Made by a program: the position numbers and the translations under genes
Origin: Carnegiea gigantea
Lineage: Eukaryota > Streptophyta > Magnoliopsida > Caryophyllales > Cactaceae
Direction of reading: 5' to 3'
Assembly: GCA_029747015.1 (NCBI GenBank)
Contig: JAKOGI010000352.1
Location: 543,501 to 607,500, forward strand
Length of the DNA stretch: 64,000 nucleotides
In this document: in pieces, positions 12,797 through 25,172 of the stretch
Position numbering within the stretch: position 1 is the first letter of the stretch
Layout of the letters: every line of letters begins with the position of its first letter
Notes under the pieces: generated by a model
What the model was told of the DNA's origin: nothing
Seen by the model: the letters and a program-made list of their open reading frames with translations, nothing else
Databases searched by the model: none

Positions 12797-14067
12797 TAGG
12801 AAACTACAATAAATTCAAAAATAATTTATAAGTTCTAAGAGTATGTTCTAATCAAGGTGACTAATATAATAGTTACAATTGATATATAAAATAATGATTC
12901 ATGAGCATTTTTAAAGTTTCTATACAACATATTGTGAGAGATAAATGATTTAGAATAGCTAGTAGCTAGTATCGATTACAAATTTGAAAACTTAATCCCA
13001 TTTATATCTTCATTCACATTGAAAGATAGTAGTATAAGAGTACAAGACACTTTCATATTGACAATCAATGCAGTAAGGGCAATCATGATTTAGGTTCATA
13101 TTCTTGATGGAAATTGAGTAACATGTAATACAATTTAGCCATATCCCAAAATCATACTAATCAAAATATATTTATACTGAGAAATTCACTTCCTCAGTAG
13201 ATCAGTCCCTTGTAATTGCTCAAAATAATAGTAATTAAAGTATCAGACCTTCAGTCCTTCACCCATATCCCCCCCAAAAAAAAAAAAAACCAAAGAATGG
13301 GTACAACAACCAATAAGCTAGGCTAGCCAATAAAGGATAATCAGATGTAATTATAGCAAAAAGGGATCCATACAACTTCAAGCATACAACAAATCAATAT
13401 ACAAGTCATCTGGGCTTTCAATATACTACCACAATCCACAAAAAACGTTGGGGGCAAGACACATTGACTCAGAGTAAAAGTCTCACGAATTACCACGAAC
13501 AGCTGCCGAAGTGAGAGGTCAGAGGATGCATCGTCTGGGCTTTCAGCTACGATGTGCGTCGTGTGGGTTGTCAGATTGGAGAGAAATAGTGAGCGACTGA
13601 GCAAGCGAAGAGGGACTCTGAGCCCTAAATTGATTCACATAGAAACAGTGGGGGCTGGCACAAGTCGAAAGCCGATTTGTGAGACTTGAGAGGCTGAGAG
13701 TGGAGAGAATTGGTGTACTGAGTAGAGACTAGAGAGAGAATGACAAAATCGTAACTGAGCAAGCAGCCAAGCAGTAAGGGATTACTGGGGGTGTGAGCGA
13801 CGAGAAGGTAATGACAAATTTAGGGTTTACTACTTTACTAGGTGCCACGTTTTTTATTATAAAAAAATAACAAATAAATGGGTCTTAAACGGGTCTCAGG
13901 TCGGGTCTGGGTCTTAAATTTTAAGACCCAGACCCAGACCCGATCCAGGGCTTTTAGACCCAAAGCTGCTTAAGACCCTCAGGTCTAATTTTTTTGGACC
14001 CAGACCCTTTAATTTGGACCAGGTCTAGTGGGTCTGGGTCGGGTCTAGGACCCACTGCTATCCCTTT
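12797..14067 (-). other. hAT 5' region with GGGTC-rich subterminal repeats
   Basis: Promoter/leader side of the hAT transposase. 12797-13850 has no recognisable protein; the ORF at 13604-13341 resembles nothing known. Position 13270-13290 is a short C/A homopolymer run. 13875-14060 is packed with GGGTCTGGGTC and its complement, forming imperfect palindromes. The opposite end (about 9884-10020) has the same words. Confidence 0.65.
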
Positions 14068-14075
14068 TCCTAAAT

Positions 14076-16420
14076 CAAAGTCATACGCAACCCTGTCCAA
14101 AGGGGGCAACTAGAAAATCTGTAATAATCATTCAAAGAACTCTCATTAACAGCATAGGGCTCGTCCTTGGGTATGCTGGGTGACAAATGGGCAACCAAAT
14201 CCATCTTGGCATAATCAAGTTCTTGGCCCTTAGTGGACTCACAGCCAAGCAAATGGGGATCATTGGGACAAACATCAAACAATTCCACAAACTCATCAAA
14301 GACAACCACATCACATCCATAACAAGCAAATAAAGAGGGAGAAAAGTCTTAGTCCTTAAACAAACCAAACTTAGCATGGTGCTCTCCAACATCAAATATC
14401 AATCGTCCCCACTTAACGTCTATTTTGCAACCCACAATGGCTAAGAAAGGCCTCCCGAGAATAATTTGGGTATAGGCATCGTTAGCCATATCAAGTACGA
14501 TAAAGTCATCAAGCACATAGAAATCACCCACCTTGATGGGAACATTCTCTAAATACCCATAGGGTATTTCATATAACTATTCACTAATTGGAGAAAAAGT
14601 GGTGGGTTGCAATGCTCCTAGATCATACCTCTTGAAAATGGAATAGAGCATCAAACTCACACTGGAACCAAGGTCACATGAAGTCCTATTGATGCTCACA
14701 CTTCCAATCAAGCAAGGTATAGAGAAGTTACCGGGGTCCTTAAGCTTAGCATGAAGCTTATTTTGGACCACAACATTACACTCCTCACCTAAAGTTATAG
14801 TCTCTTGCTCATCAATTTTCCTCTTATAAGGGAAAGGTAAAGGAGGCATGTAAGGTGCCAAGGAGGGGGGCTTAGATGTCTTAAACCTCTCACTCCTATC
14901 ATGGTTATGCTCACCATCCTCCAGCCTAGCACGCTCAGTGCCCTCTAATCCACTTCTCAAAATAACACAATTGCAATGCTCTTTAGGAGTAGGTTAAGGT
15001 TTAATAGGAAATCGACTGGGAGGTGTAGGTGAAGAGTTAGCTTATTGGGTAATTCGGGCTTCTAACATCTTATTATAGGTAGTAAGAACATCAACCTTAG
15101 AGGCTAATTACTTAATGTACTCATCTTACTTTTGTAGTGCCATAAGCATGCTCCCTATCATAGCCTTTAAGTTAGACTTTTGTGGAGCTTGTTGGGGAAA
15201 GGTAGGTCTTTGGAACCCGAGGGGTGGTCTAGCATTCATTTAGGGCATGTTAGGAAGGTTGAACCTATATAAGAAATTTGGGTGATTCCTCCAACCCGTA
15301 TTGTAGGTGTTGGCATAAGAGTCATTGGTCGGTCTCGTATTGTAATTGATATAGTTAACTTGCACACCTGTGTATTAGGCAAATGAACTCCCAACTTGAC
15401 AATTCACAATCAAATGTTCAATGGAACCACAAATTTCACATGGGGGAGGGGCATTTGAATTCTTAGCATTAACATTCAGTCGATCAAATTTGAGTCATAG
15501 CATCTACTTTAGCATAAAGTAAAGTAAATGTATGAACTTCAAGCTTACCTCCTACTCGCTTAGGTTGGCCTCTTTTATTGGACCATTGGAACTTGTTGAG
15601 TTCCATCTCCTTAATCCAATTGTGGGCCTCATCCTCTGTTTTGTCCATCAATGTGCCACCCGCCACCCATCTATGGTAGATCGCACTAGTTGAGTAACTC
15701 CATTGTAGGAACTTCGTATGATCATCTACTTTTAAAGCCAATGGTGAGGGCACAAATTCAATAAGTCCTTCATAGTGATTTTGTTTCTTAAACTTTCCAT
15801 CTTGCTAGACGGAAAGAATTTGGCAAGAAAGGCCCTTGTGAACTCATCCCAAGTTGTGATGGACCCTAAGGGCAACAAATGGAGATATGCCCATGCCTTA
15901 TCCCGCAATAAAAAAGGAAATAGTGAAGGTGAATGGCATCGGTGGAGACCCTATTTAGCTTCAATGTGTTGCACACCTTGAAAAAGACCGAGAAGTGAAG
16001 ATTAAGGTCCTCTAGGCACCTCCAAACTGCAATTGTTGAACCATGGAGATGAGTACTGGTTTGAGCTCAAAGTTATGAGCTTTCACATTCGGTTAGGCAA
16101 TACTAGAAGTCTAGAAATAATGCCTTGGACTCTCGTGGTAACAAAATCCCAAAGTGTCCTACTTCGATCTCCATTAGCCATAGTATGAGTAGTCTTACGG
16201 GCCTTGTGCGTTTGCACTTCTAGCCTTTGCTTCTTTCTCCTTAAACAGAAAGTCCTTTCAATTTGGGGATCAGGTTCATACGCAAAAGGACTTCGTATAA
16301 AAGGGAAAAATTGTCTGCAAGCACCGACATATACACTACCAAAGCAATCAAAAGGATAAAATGTAAAAATAAAAGAAAAGTGCTTAGTCAATTCCTTAGG
16401 ATTAACTCAATAGTTGACAA
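14076..16420 (-). pseudogene. Athila-I gag and protease remnants
   Basis: On the minus strand, gag is readable from about 16250 (KARKTTHTMANGDRSRTLWD) through TRAFLAKFFPSSKME near 15810 and TLMDKTEDEAHNWIKEMELN near 15650. A CCHC-like patch lies near 15440-15380. The protease reads SSVSLMLYSIFKRYDLGAL near 14660-14600 (catalytic motif D-L-G just upstream) and IILGRPFLAIVG at about 14470. After the protease, DLVAHLSPSIPKDEPYAVNE (about 14200) is the linker towards RT; the hAT insertion and an RT deletion follow. Multiple stops. Confidence 0.75.
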
Positions 16421-16427
16421 AATTTGG

Positions 16428-16445
16428 TCCTTGGCAATAGCTCCA
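16428..16445 (-). other. Primer-binding site of Athila-I (tRNA-Asp type, decayed)
   Basis: On the + strand TCCTTGGCAATAGCTCCA, 6 nt inside the LTR. Against the reverse complement of the Athila tRNA-Asp site (TCCCCGGCAACGGCGCCA, from memory) it has 5 differences, four of them C/G to T/A transitions. Confidence 0.75.
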
Positions 16446-16451
16446 AAAATT

Positions 16452-17659
16452 TGACAACGGGTGTTATAGTTTAGATAAAATATCTTCCTCTGGGACCAAC
16501 CGCAATATATTAAGTCTTGTCCTACCAAAAATGCTAAGTCGATAAATTTCAAGTGGATTGTATCGATTATGCGGGAATTCAATCAAAGTAGAGCATCTAG
16601 GGATTTGTTTTGCATAATTAAAGTGTTGAATCTTTGAATTGAACATGCACTCTTCTTTAGTTTAGATTGGTTCAAGGAACTGCAATCGAACTAAACTCAG
16701 CCTTTTTTCAAAATAAACTGAATTACCTACACTAAAACTATTATCATTGTTTGAAATGTCCTCATTCTGCTCTAAGTTAAAGATTTTTAATTGCTATAGG
16801 TTTCCTCTCAACTTGCAATTCTTGCTCAAGGATTGCTAAGTCAAGTTCAGTCTTGTTAGTCAAAGAGTGAGTTTCTCCTTATAGTACTTTACTCAACTAT
16901 CTGATGTATGTATGCAAATGCAGACAAAACTTACATCAATACAATCACAAGATAGAATAAAACCATTCCAAAATAGATTGAGCACAACAAGATAAGATCA
17001 AAGATTCAACATTAATACTTCAGCAAACTAATCCCTAGACTGAATTAAACTACTCACTCAGGATTAAACAGAACAACATCTAAATCAAACAAACTAAAGT
17101 TTAAGAAGAGAGAAGAGAAAGCTTAGTGACAATAGAGGTTCTTCAATGATCTTTTACCCTTCAAGGATTCAATTGTCAATTCCTTTATTCTCATCTTCTT
17201 TCTCTTCAAGAGAAACTAGAGAAATCCTAAAGCTAATGAGAAAGATGAAATTCAGGGTTGAGTCTTCTCTTGCTATTCACAGCCAAAAGTGCACTCAAAT
17301 ACTCGAACTCAAGCTTCCTCAGCCACGCATTTGAGGGAAAACAAAGAGGCTCATAGTTACTACCATACCATGGATGAGGCACCACGGTCAGACCGTGGTC
17401 ACCTTTGGCCATGAGGTCGTCTTTATTTCTTTGCTTCACGGGCATATGGAATGGAGGCACTACCGTGGTTACTCAAAAATGTACCCAAATGAGGGCCCAC
17501 ACCGGGTCAAAAGGGCCTAAAACTTGCAAAACACACCAAAGAAACATACCCGAGCGTAAAATAGAAAAATGGATGCAAATCATACACTTAAACACACAAT
17601 CCCATAGAAAAAATGCTATCAAATGACCTTAAAATGATGCACATTTTCGGCACTTATCA
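16452..17659 (-). repeat. Athila-I 5' LTR
   Basis: 1,208 bp. Starts TGACAACGGGTG and ends GGCACTTATCA. It is related to the LTRs at 694, 47092, 57520 and 60246 but lacks about 15 bp near its start (the CACTACCGCAAGTGCA part). It abuts Athila-O RT sequence at 17660. It has no partner LTR in the window. Confidence 0.8.
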
Positions 17660-20221
17660 CTTTCTTAGGCACAACATGGATCGAGCTCATCCACTTACTA
17701 TTGGAGATATGGTAGATAATGTTGGCCTTCAGTAATTTCAGAATTTTCTTCTTAACCACCTCTTTCATGTTAGGATCCGACCTCCTTTGGTGCTCAGTTG
17801 AGAGCTTTTGGTCATCTTCCATTAAAATGTACACAGAAGGGCGAATTCCTTTTAAATCATTAATAGTACATCTTATGGCCTTATGATGTAATCTAAGCAG
17901 TCTAAGTAAAGAATCAATTTGAGATGCACTTAGATTAACATTGACAATCATATGATATGTAGAGTTGGGGGTAAAGGAATTCATACCTCAAAGAAGAAGG
18001 GAGAGGTTTCAATTCTACCTCGGGGTCTTGGTTCTCATCAAAAGAATGCTTTTCACCATTCACTAGCGCTTCTGCCTTGGCAAAGGAGGGTGGAATTGTG
18101 GGAAGGCTTCCATAAATTGAGCATGCATTGTGATTCGGGAATGTCATCCTTAAAAATATCATCATTTATCATACAATGCTCAAGAGGGTCACTAGAAACA
18201 TGTTTAGTGACTTCTTCCCTTAGCAAGTTATCAGTCACATCAATTCTATGACACTCATCAGAAATAGAAGGGAATTTAAAAGCTCTTAAACAAGTTAAAC
18301 TCAACATGATCATCCCCCACATCAAAGGACAACCTATCATTCTTCACATTAGTACGGCACCCAGAGTGGCTAAGAAAGGCCACCCAAGAATGATTGGGGT
18401 GCACATATCCTCTTCGATCTCAAGGATCACAAAATCAACCAACACATATAAATCTCCCACCTTAATGGGGGACATCTTCTAAAACACCCACAGGGTATTT
18501 AACAGAATGGTCTACCAATTGTAAGGAGATAATTGTGGGTCTCATTTCTCCTAATCAAGCTTCTCACAGATAGAAAGGGGCATCAAGCTCAGACTCGAAC
18601 CCAAATCATACAAACTACGGTCAATGCACACATTCACTATTAAGCAAGGGGTGGAGAAACTACCAGGATCAATAAGCTAGCTCGAAGTTTATTTTGGATT
18701 GTGGCACTGCACTCTTTAGTCCAGACCACTATCTCATGCTCTTCTAGATTTCTTTTATTAGACAAAATCTCTTTAAAAAACTTATTGTATGAAAGCATTT
18801 TAGACCAGGCATCGATGAATGGATTAATGTACAGTTTCGTTAAGATCTCTACAAACTTCCCAAATTGTCAAGCTTAGCCTTAGCCATTCTTTAAGGGAAA
18901 GGTGAAGGTAGAGTATAGCATTTTGGGGAAGTTTGTGTAGGATCCTTAGGAACCTTATTAGTATGCTTCACAACAGCATCATTCACTTTATGAGAGGGAC
19001 TAGACAGCTCTTTTACCAATGACATCTTCATTCAAAGTCACATCATTGCTAACCCCCTTTTGGTCCCTCAAGTCGCTTACTCCTCTCAAAATCATGGCAC
19101 TAAATTCCTTCTAGGGTTAGGCTCCAGCTGAATAGGAAGTCTTTTGAAGGGTGTAGATGAAGAGCTAGCTTGTTGGACAATTTGAGCTTCTAGCATCTTA
19201 TTGTGAGTAGTATGCACATCAATCTTAAAAGCTAACTGCTTTATGTACTCATCTTGCTTATGTTGCACGATAAGCATACTTTCATAATAGCCTCTAAGTT
19301 AGACTTTTAGGGAGCTTGTTGGGGACAATGAGGCTTGTGAAACCCGAGGGGTGGTCTAGCATTCATTGGGGGCATATTAGGAAGGTTCAACATATATGAG
19401 AAATTTGGGTGATTCCTCAACTCGGATTGAAGGTATTGGAAATAGGGTCATTGCTTGGTCTCGGTTTATAGTTGTTGACATAATTGATTTGGTCACTAGT
19501 GTCTTAGGCAAAAGGACTTCCAAGTTGGCAATTTATAGTCAAGTGATCAACGGAACTACAAATATCATATAGAGGGGAAGGGGCATTTGAATTCATAGCA
19601 TTTACATTCAAACGATCTAATCTTTAAGTCATAGCGTCTACTTTAGTAGAAAGTAAAGTAAGTGCATCAATTTCAAGCTTGCCTTAGCCCGTTTGGATTG
19701 GACTCTCTCGTTGGACCATTGGTAGTTGTTGAGGGCGATCTCCTCAATCAAGTTATAGGCCTCATCCTCCATCTTGTTCATCAAGGTGCCACCCGCCGCA
19801 TCTTTGGTAGATCATATGAGTTGAGTAACTCCATTGTAGAACATTTACACGATCATCCACTTTTAGAGCCCATGGTGAGGGCATAAATGCAATAAATCCT
19901 TGAACCGCTCTTAAGCCTCGCAGGGCGTCTCATATTCCCTTTGAGCAAAGGTGGTTATTTGATTCCTCAAGCTTGCCGTCTTACTAGGTGGGAAGAATTT
20001 GGTAAGAAAGGCTCGAGTGAGCCCATCTCAAGCTGTGATCGACCCTGGAGACAACGAATGGGTTCATGCCCTCTTCTTACCCTTTAATGAAAAAGGAAAC
20101 AATCAAAGGTGAATGGCATAAGTAGAGACTCCATTGAGAGCTTCCATGTATCACACACGTCCAAAAAGGCTAAGAGGTATAGATTAGGGTCCTCCATTGG
20201 GGCACCACCGAATTGCACTTG
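17660..20221 (-). pseudogene. Athila-O gag-protease-RT start (middle segment)
   Basis: Minus strand. From the right: gag TLMNKMEDEAYNLIEE near 19790-19740 and NKMLEAQIVQQASSSSTPF near 19200; the protease motif D-L-G followed by SSLSLMPLS at about 18600-18560; then PIILGWPFLATLG near 18400. The RT N-terminus reads CTINDLKGIRPSVYILMEDD (about 17865) and SKWMSSIHVVPKK at about 17690, stopping where the Athila-I LTR begins. The right end at 20221 is the Tekay insertion point; gag continues at 59850. Confidence 0.75.
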
Positions 20222-21959
20222 TGTAAAACCCCAGAATTTTCTATAATTTTAAATATTTGTTCTTTTGATGTTAGACCAACCTAGAGAGCTTGAGCTCGTA
20301 AGATGATTAGAATTTTATGGGTAATTTAAGGGTGTTTCTTGGTCCTTTTCACTAAAAAAAAAATTCTAGAAAATTTAAATAAAAATTTATTTTATGGGAG
20401 TGAAGTTTTTTAAGCAAAAACCCCTAGCCGTGAATATTGAAAAATAAAATAAAATAATTTTTTCCCCTTTTTTTCATTCTCCTCCTCCAACCTCTCTTTG
20501 TCCCCCATGAGAGACAAACCCTAACCCTAAATTACTCATTTCCTCTGCCTCTCTTAATCAGCCCATGCCTTATCTCCACCCTCACCTCTCATTCCCAATC
20601 TCTCTCTCACGTTCTCTCTCTATCCCTCACATTCTCTCTTTCCCTCATGCTTTTTTCTCTCTTTCTCTCTCTCCCGTGCCCTCTCTCCTTGTGGCTACCG
20701 TGCCCTGTCGGCATACTCAGCGTGACCTGTCAGTATTGCCGCCTATGTGCTCCTGTCACCCAGTCACTCCTTCCTGCCGTCCTTGGTTGGTACGGTTAAG
20801 GTTTAGTAAAACCCTAATCCAAACCCTAAAATTTTCTTCTTATATATGGATTTTTGTTATTAAAAATCATATTGTTTAATCTCCTTGATTTTTCAAATTG
20901 AAATTGCTTGTGTTTGAAGAATTTAAAACCATCCAAGCCTCCTTTCTTTTATACTTTTCAAAGTAAACATTTCAATCTTTATAATCTCATAATTGTCTTG
21001 CTTAGATTGAATTAGAGGGACTAAATTAGTAGTGGAATGAAGAGGACATTGTATGGTTGCACGGTGGAAGTTGTGGTTAATGGGTGATAGTGTTTTAGGA
21101 CAAAAACCTAAGGGATTAGTGCCACTGTTGCAGTCAGAATATAGGGTGCCTTTGAAAAACCATGTATTAGTATTGGCTCATTGAGCAATTATGAAATGTA
21201 TAAGGTTTATAGATCTGGAAGTCTTTTGTATCTATAATTTTGAATAGTGTTATGGCTAGAATATGCTAGTCCCCTTAAAATGAAAGTTAGAGTAGACAAG
21301 TTGAGATTTCTAGAATGGCATTGATCTCTAAAATTCGAAATCTAAATAGTAAGTTATGGCCTCTGGAAGTTGGACTTAGATTCTATCCCTAATCTAGACG
21401 GTTTATGTAAGGTTTAATCAAGGAAATAAAATTCCAACTACTGAATGAAATTTATGTTGGGAGGTATAGCTTGTTAATCGGCCATAGAAATGGGTTTCCA
21501 AGTGATTTATGGACCATAATTCATTAAGTTCGATTTTGAGCTGAGTGTAAGTGTTAACGAAACTGCTTTTGGAAATTAGATAGGCCTAAGTTAGAAAGTT
21601 GAGCTCAAGCTTAGGCACCACATTTTGTCAAGTAACGATCATGACCTAACTCCCTTGAACGCCCCTTTAAAATGTGCTTTATGTAAGTTATCTTTTACAT
21701 TGATTTGAATTGATGTTCTGGGGACCTTCTTGAATAAGCTGAAGTGTTGTTGAGACTTTATTGTTATTATTGAAACTTGGTATGGAATCTTGAATTGTTT
21801 GAAACCAATTTTAAATGATTTTGGACCTATGTTGGGCCAGGATGGGATGTTTGAAAGTTTAGGGTAATGACCTGCTCTCAAATGTTAATACTCTAAGTCA
21901 ATGAACTAGGCAAGACGAGGGAGGCTTGCTTTCGAAAGCAAGCAGGCCTTATAGCATTA
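20222..21959 (+). repeat. Tekay 5' LTR, first part
   Basis: Aligns with 45631-47091 and the beginning of 58849 onwards. Contains a CT-rich stretch (about 20580-20690) that gives a meaningless 104-codon ORF. Relative to the 3' LTR it lacks roughly 100 bp at about 21245 (present at about 46625-46725). It includes, near 21610, the uninterrupted version of the site into which Athila-III inserted in the other LTR (GCACC ACATTTTGTC). Confidence 0.85.
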
Positions 21960-23102
21960 TGATGAATGTCATATTTACACAGGATTTCATAAGTGTTTGG
22001 GCATCAGTTTAGGGTGTCAGTATGCTTAATGGTACGATTTATGCCCGTATTTCTACTATTATGCTTGGTTTCACTTGTTTTCATAGTGTCTGCAGATTTT
22101 CACTTTGTGAGCCAAGTTATACAAGTAGAATGAAGATTTAGAGGTCTTATAGATCTAAGAAGATAGCAAAAGATGCCAAAAGACACCCAACACAGACAAA
22201 TCATGGCTAGAACTATGATCCAGGGAGATTCAAGAGAAGCAGCAAGTCAAAAGAAGGAGACCTACTAGGACAGAGGGCCCTAAAGTCAGAACGTAGTGGC
22301 CCCTACTCCCCCGAGCCTGCGAAATTCTTTCATAGCTGTTCATGTTCCTTGCATGTGGTGGTTTTGCAGACTTGATTTTAGTGATGAAAGCCACATTTTA
22401 CTATTTCATTCATCATCCTATTCCATTCCACTGTTCAACATTCATCATCTAGTTAGGACTTATATTTAGATCAGAGAGAGTTGAGAGTAAGTTGAAGGTG
22501 GAGATTTGCAAGGATTCTGGGTCTGGTTTGAATATAACTATACAAGCACGCATCGGCTGAACAATTCCTCTCCCTTCTCTTCTCTTTTTTCTTTAGATTT
22601 TTATGCTTTTTAAATTAGTATTGATTTTTATGTCAAGGTTTCAATTGTTAATCTAGGAATTGAGTTGAATTCTTGTAATTGAACCAATTCTTGTTTTGAT
22701 CTAAAAGTGCTTCAAATTTGTGGGGTTTATTCTATTGAATCTTAGACGTTGATTTACTATTAGGAAACTTGATCAACTTCTTCCTTGTTTTAGACATTTG
22801 ATGAAGAAATGAAAGGTGAAACTAGATGTTAGAAAACTAAGATTCGAATTAAGTGTATGGGATCTTAAGAAAGATTCACTGTTTAAAAAACCTCTAAATT
22901 TGATAATCACGTTCTGAATGATCTTAGATTAATCAAAAAATCCTTAAGAAATGGTAATTAATTAGATTTAAGAATTTCATTCCATCTTGAAAGAGGGGTT
23001 GAATATTCAATTATTGGTTTTGGAATTACCCGTTTAAAGAAATGGTGCTTGATTAATTTTTGAGTTGGAAAATTACTTGATTTGATTAAATTCCTTGATT
23101 GT
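21960..23102 (+). repeat. LARD 5' LTR, first part
   Basis: Aligns to 37735-38845 with many small differences, for example the shared stretch around CTACTATTATGCTTGGTTTC. It ends in CCTTGATT and is interrupted there by the TIR element. Confidence 0.85.
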
Positions 23103-23300
23103 GGGTAATTTACATTTGGGTGTATCGAGTTTTGATATAATCATTTAAAGGACCAGCTTTTCAGAAAGTTTACTGCAAGGATTATTGAGTTTTTGCGCTA
23201 TTTACATTTGGGGGACAAATCACTATTCAAATAAATGAAAATTTATTCTCAGGTCTTTAAACTTTTCATATTTGCAAATCTGCCCTCAAGCCTTAAAAAC
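23103..23300 (+). repeat. Left terminal inverted repeat
   Basis: Words in order: TTTACATTTGGG at the tip, a second GCTATTTACATTTGGGGGAC near 23195-23215, then CAGGTCTTTAAACTTTTC and CAAATCTGCCC near 23252-23285. Each has a counterpart in the same order on the reverse strand of 26490-26677. Confidence 0.65.
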
Positions 23301-23372
23301 TTACTTTCGAAAAATTTAAAATTGTGTTTGTGGTATTTTGCTCACTAATAGATTTTGACGTCCTCTTTCATC

Positions 23373-23384
23373 TAGTATCAGAGC
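23373..23384 (+). other. Caulimovirid tRNA-Met primer-binding site
   Basis: TAGTATCAGAGC, one mismatch to TGGTATCAGAGC, the minus-strand primer site that defines position 1 of caulimovirid genomes. It lies 80-90 bp before the first viral ORF. It is not next to an LTR end, which argues against a retrotransposon primer site. Confidence 0.75.
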
Positions 23385-23460
23385 CACGTATACAAAAATA
23401 ATTAAGATAATTAAGATAATTAATGACCAATTAAGCTAATTAACTACGATTAATGCTTGA

Positions 23461-23835
23461 ATCATTACCTACTTGCCTGGTCCTAATTATTCACACATTG
23501 TCCATTCACCTGAAGGTAATAACTCGTTAGCACCTCAATTAAACTATATCACTGATATAGTTTTAGAATTGAAAGCAGAATTAGCTAAAATTAAGACTGA
23601 ACTGAAGGAACTTAAGAATCAGTTAACCGTTATCCATCTTTCTCTTGTTAACGAAGTTAGACATAGCAAAAAAGCTACTCTTAGTATTAGTACTCCTTTT
23701 CAGCATAAATATCCTTTCCAAAACCCAAAAAACAAGATTCCTTTTTCTTTACAAGAAACAAAAATCCAAAAAGAAGTAGGAGAACAATCTAGTGAAAAAT
23801 CTACTGAAAAGAAAGAAAAAGAAGATAGAGTATAA
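23461..23835 (+). pseudogene. Caulimovirid N-terminal ORF region with coiled coil
   Basis: Open frame from 23461 to the stop at 23833, with no convincing ATG in frame. Residues 25-55 form a leucine heptad stretch (LELKAELAKIKTELKELKNQ), predicted coiled coil. The C-terminal third is K/E-rich. Caulimovirids commonly carry a coiled-coil virion-associated or coat-precursor region here; the precise identity is inferred from position. The frame closes with TAA shortly before the coat-protein region. Confidence 0.55.
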
Positions 23836-24075
23836 ATAATATACTCTTGAAGAGCTACAAAAAATGTTCGGTAAAGAACAAAATCCGGATGAATTAAACA
23901 AAATTATGGGCACAATTAGTGATAAAATGACGTTTTGTCTGATGATAATGAAGAGACTAATAATGTCTAATTAGAAGAAGAAATATATCAGCCGATGAAT
24001 CTGATTAAATTAGAAGACCTTGATGTATTACCATTAGAATAAATTAGGAGAAAACTTGACAATAAATATGGAAAA

Positions 24076-25150
24076 ATGACTATTGAAAATGAAATCAATG
24101 AAATTGGAGAGGAAATCGACCTATATAAAATAGAAACTAATCTATTTAAGGATGTCGTTCCTAAATCTGAAGAATTTAGAGAACCATCTAGGAGAGATAC
24201 TAATTTCCTAAGACCTAGGTACGGTCCAGCAGGATGTATAAGCAATTTTTCCTTCGGGTTTATCCCAAGGAAAACCACGACCCATGAAAAATTGGCCTTA
24301 CTCCAATTAGCCAAACTAGATATATCTTAAACATTGACGTAGCTCGTAATAGAGAAGAAATATTTGAGCACTAAAAAAGAGGAATGAATAATATCTTAAA
24401 CCTAACATGAACTGCAGTAAAATTCCTAAATTACATCAAGTATAGTTTCTCTAGCACTGTAGCTGACGGGTATGATTCATTAAGTAAAGATGATAAAAAT
24501 ACATTAAGAGTGATGGAAACACCAGCTGCTATATTCAGAAATTTATGCAAAGAAATTGAAACTGAATTCATCAGAGCTAAACTTGATTCTGAAGAAAAAG
24601 CAAGAGAATAGCAAAGAAAGGTTAACAACATAGAACTATGCGATATGAGATATCTAGAAACTTATATTGCTGAATTAAGTCAATACTATTACAAAATTGG
24701 ACATAATGAAATAAATCTTGGTATGTTCTATGATAAATTCCCATATCCGATAAATTTTATAATTAATGAAAAATACATGACATGGCTTGAACGCACAGAT
24801 GTTGCTGATATCCTTGGTTCAAGAATTTCCTATTTATGAAAATGGGTCAATAAATAATGTCTTGATCTTCAAAAGCAAGAGAAGATTAAGAAGCAGTTTT
24901 TAACTTGCTGGGATTCACCTCATTAATGGGAAAAGGAATCTGAGAAAAGAAGAAAAAGAAAATTCTATAAGAAAAAGAGCTTTAACAAGCAGAGAGGCGA
25001 AAAATATAGAAGAAAATATTATAACAAATCAAATCCTAAAAAATGAAGATTTTTTAGGAAAGCTGCTTATTGTCCTGCAGGAAAAAACAACTGCAAATGT
25101 TGGGCATGTGGAGAAGTAGGGCATTATGCTAATGACTGTAAAAATAGGAA
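24076..25150 (+). pseudogene. Caulimovirid coat-protein region with CCHC zinc finger, broken
   Basis: Successive short frames (24076-24330, 24480-24610, 24645-24839) with intervening stops lead to a lysine/arginine-rich stretch (about 24930-25060) and a zinc knuckle at 25098-25139 of form C-x2-C-x4-H-x4-C, preceded by another C-K pair. The C-x-C-W-x-C ... GHYAN--C form and the basic run before it are characteristic of caulimovirid coat proteins, which bind nucleic acid. Several in-frame stops; non-functional. Confidence 0.75.
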
Positions 25151-25172
25151 GAATAACAAACTTATTGAAAAC

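Larger units (their letters stand above)
9875..14067 (-). mobile_element. hAT-superfamily DNA transposon inserted in Athila-I
   Basis: About 4.2 kb, transposase on the minus strand. The left end reads AAGGATGACAATGGGTC; the right end reverse-complemented reads AAGGGATAGCAGTGGGTC, an imperfect terminal inverted repeat of the (T/C)AGGGATGGCAATGGG type common in plant hATs. Flanks TGCTAAAT (9867-9874) and TCCTAAAT (14068-14075) match at 7 of 8 positions, as expected for an 8-bp duplication. Both ends carry clusters of GGGTC/GACCC motifs. Confidence 0.85.
6921..17659 (-). mobile_element. Athila-I: truncated Athila element nested in Athila-O
   Basis: Second minus-strand Athila, inserted in the RT of Athila-O just after the codons for HVVPKK. 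It retains a 5' LTR (16452-17659), primer site, gag, protease, a scrap of RNase H (9868-9650), ORF1 (8888-7640) and part of its 3' UTR. The 3' LTR and most of RT and integrase are absent. The left edge near 6921 joins Athila-O integrase directly to Athila-I 3' UTR, which implies one deletion removing the Athila-O pol middle and the Athila-I 3' LTR together. It carries a hAT element. No target duplication can be scored because one end is gone. Confidence 0.7.

Noticed and set aside
20565..20879. 104-codon ORF in the Tekay LTR
   Set aside because: Produced by a CT-rich microsatellite-like stretch inside the LTR; the matching 3' LTR does not conserve it.
23373..23384. TAGTATCAGAGC as primer site of another Ty3/gypsy or copia retrotransposon
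   Set aside because: No LTR end abuts it, and the sequence downstream is caulimovirid coat and movement protein followed by a pararetroviral promoter and poly(A) signal.
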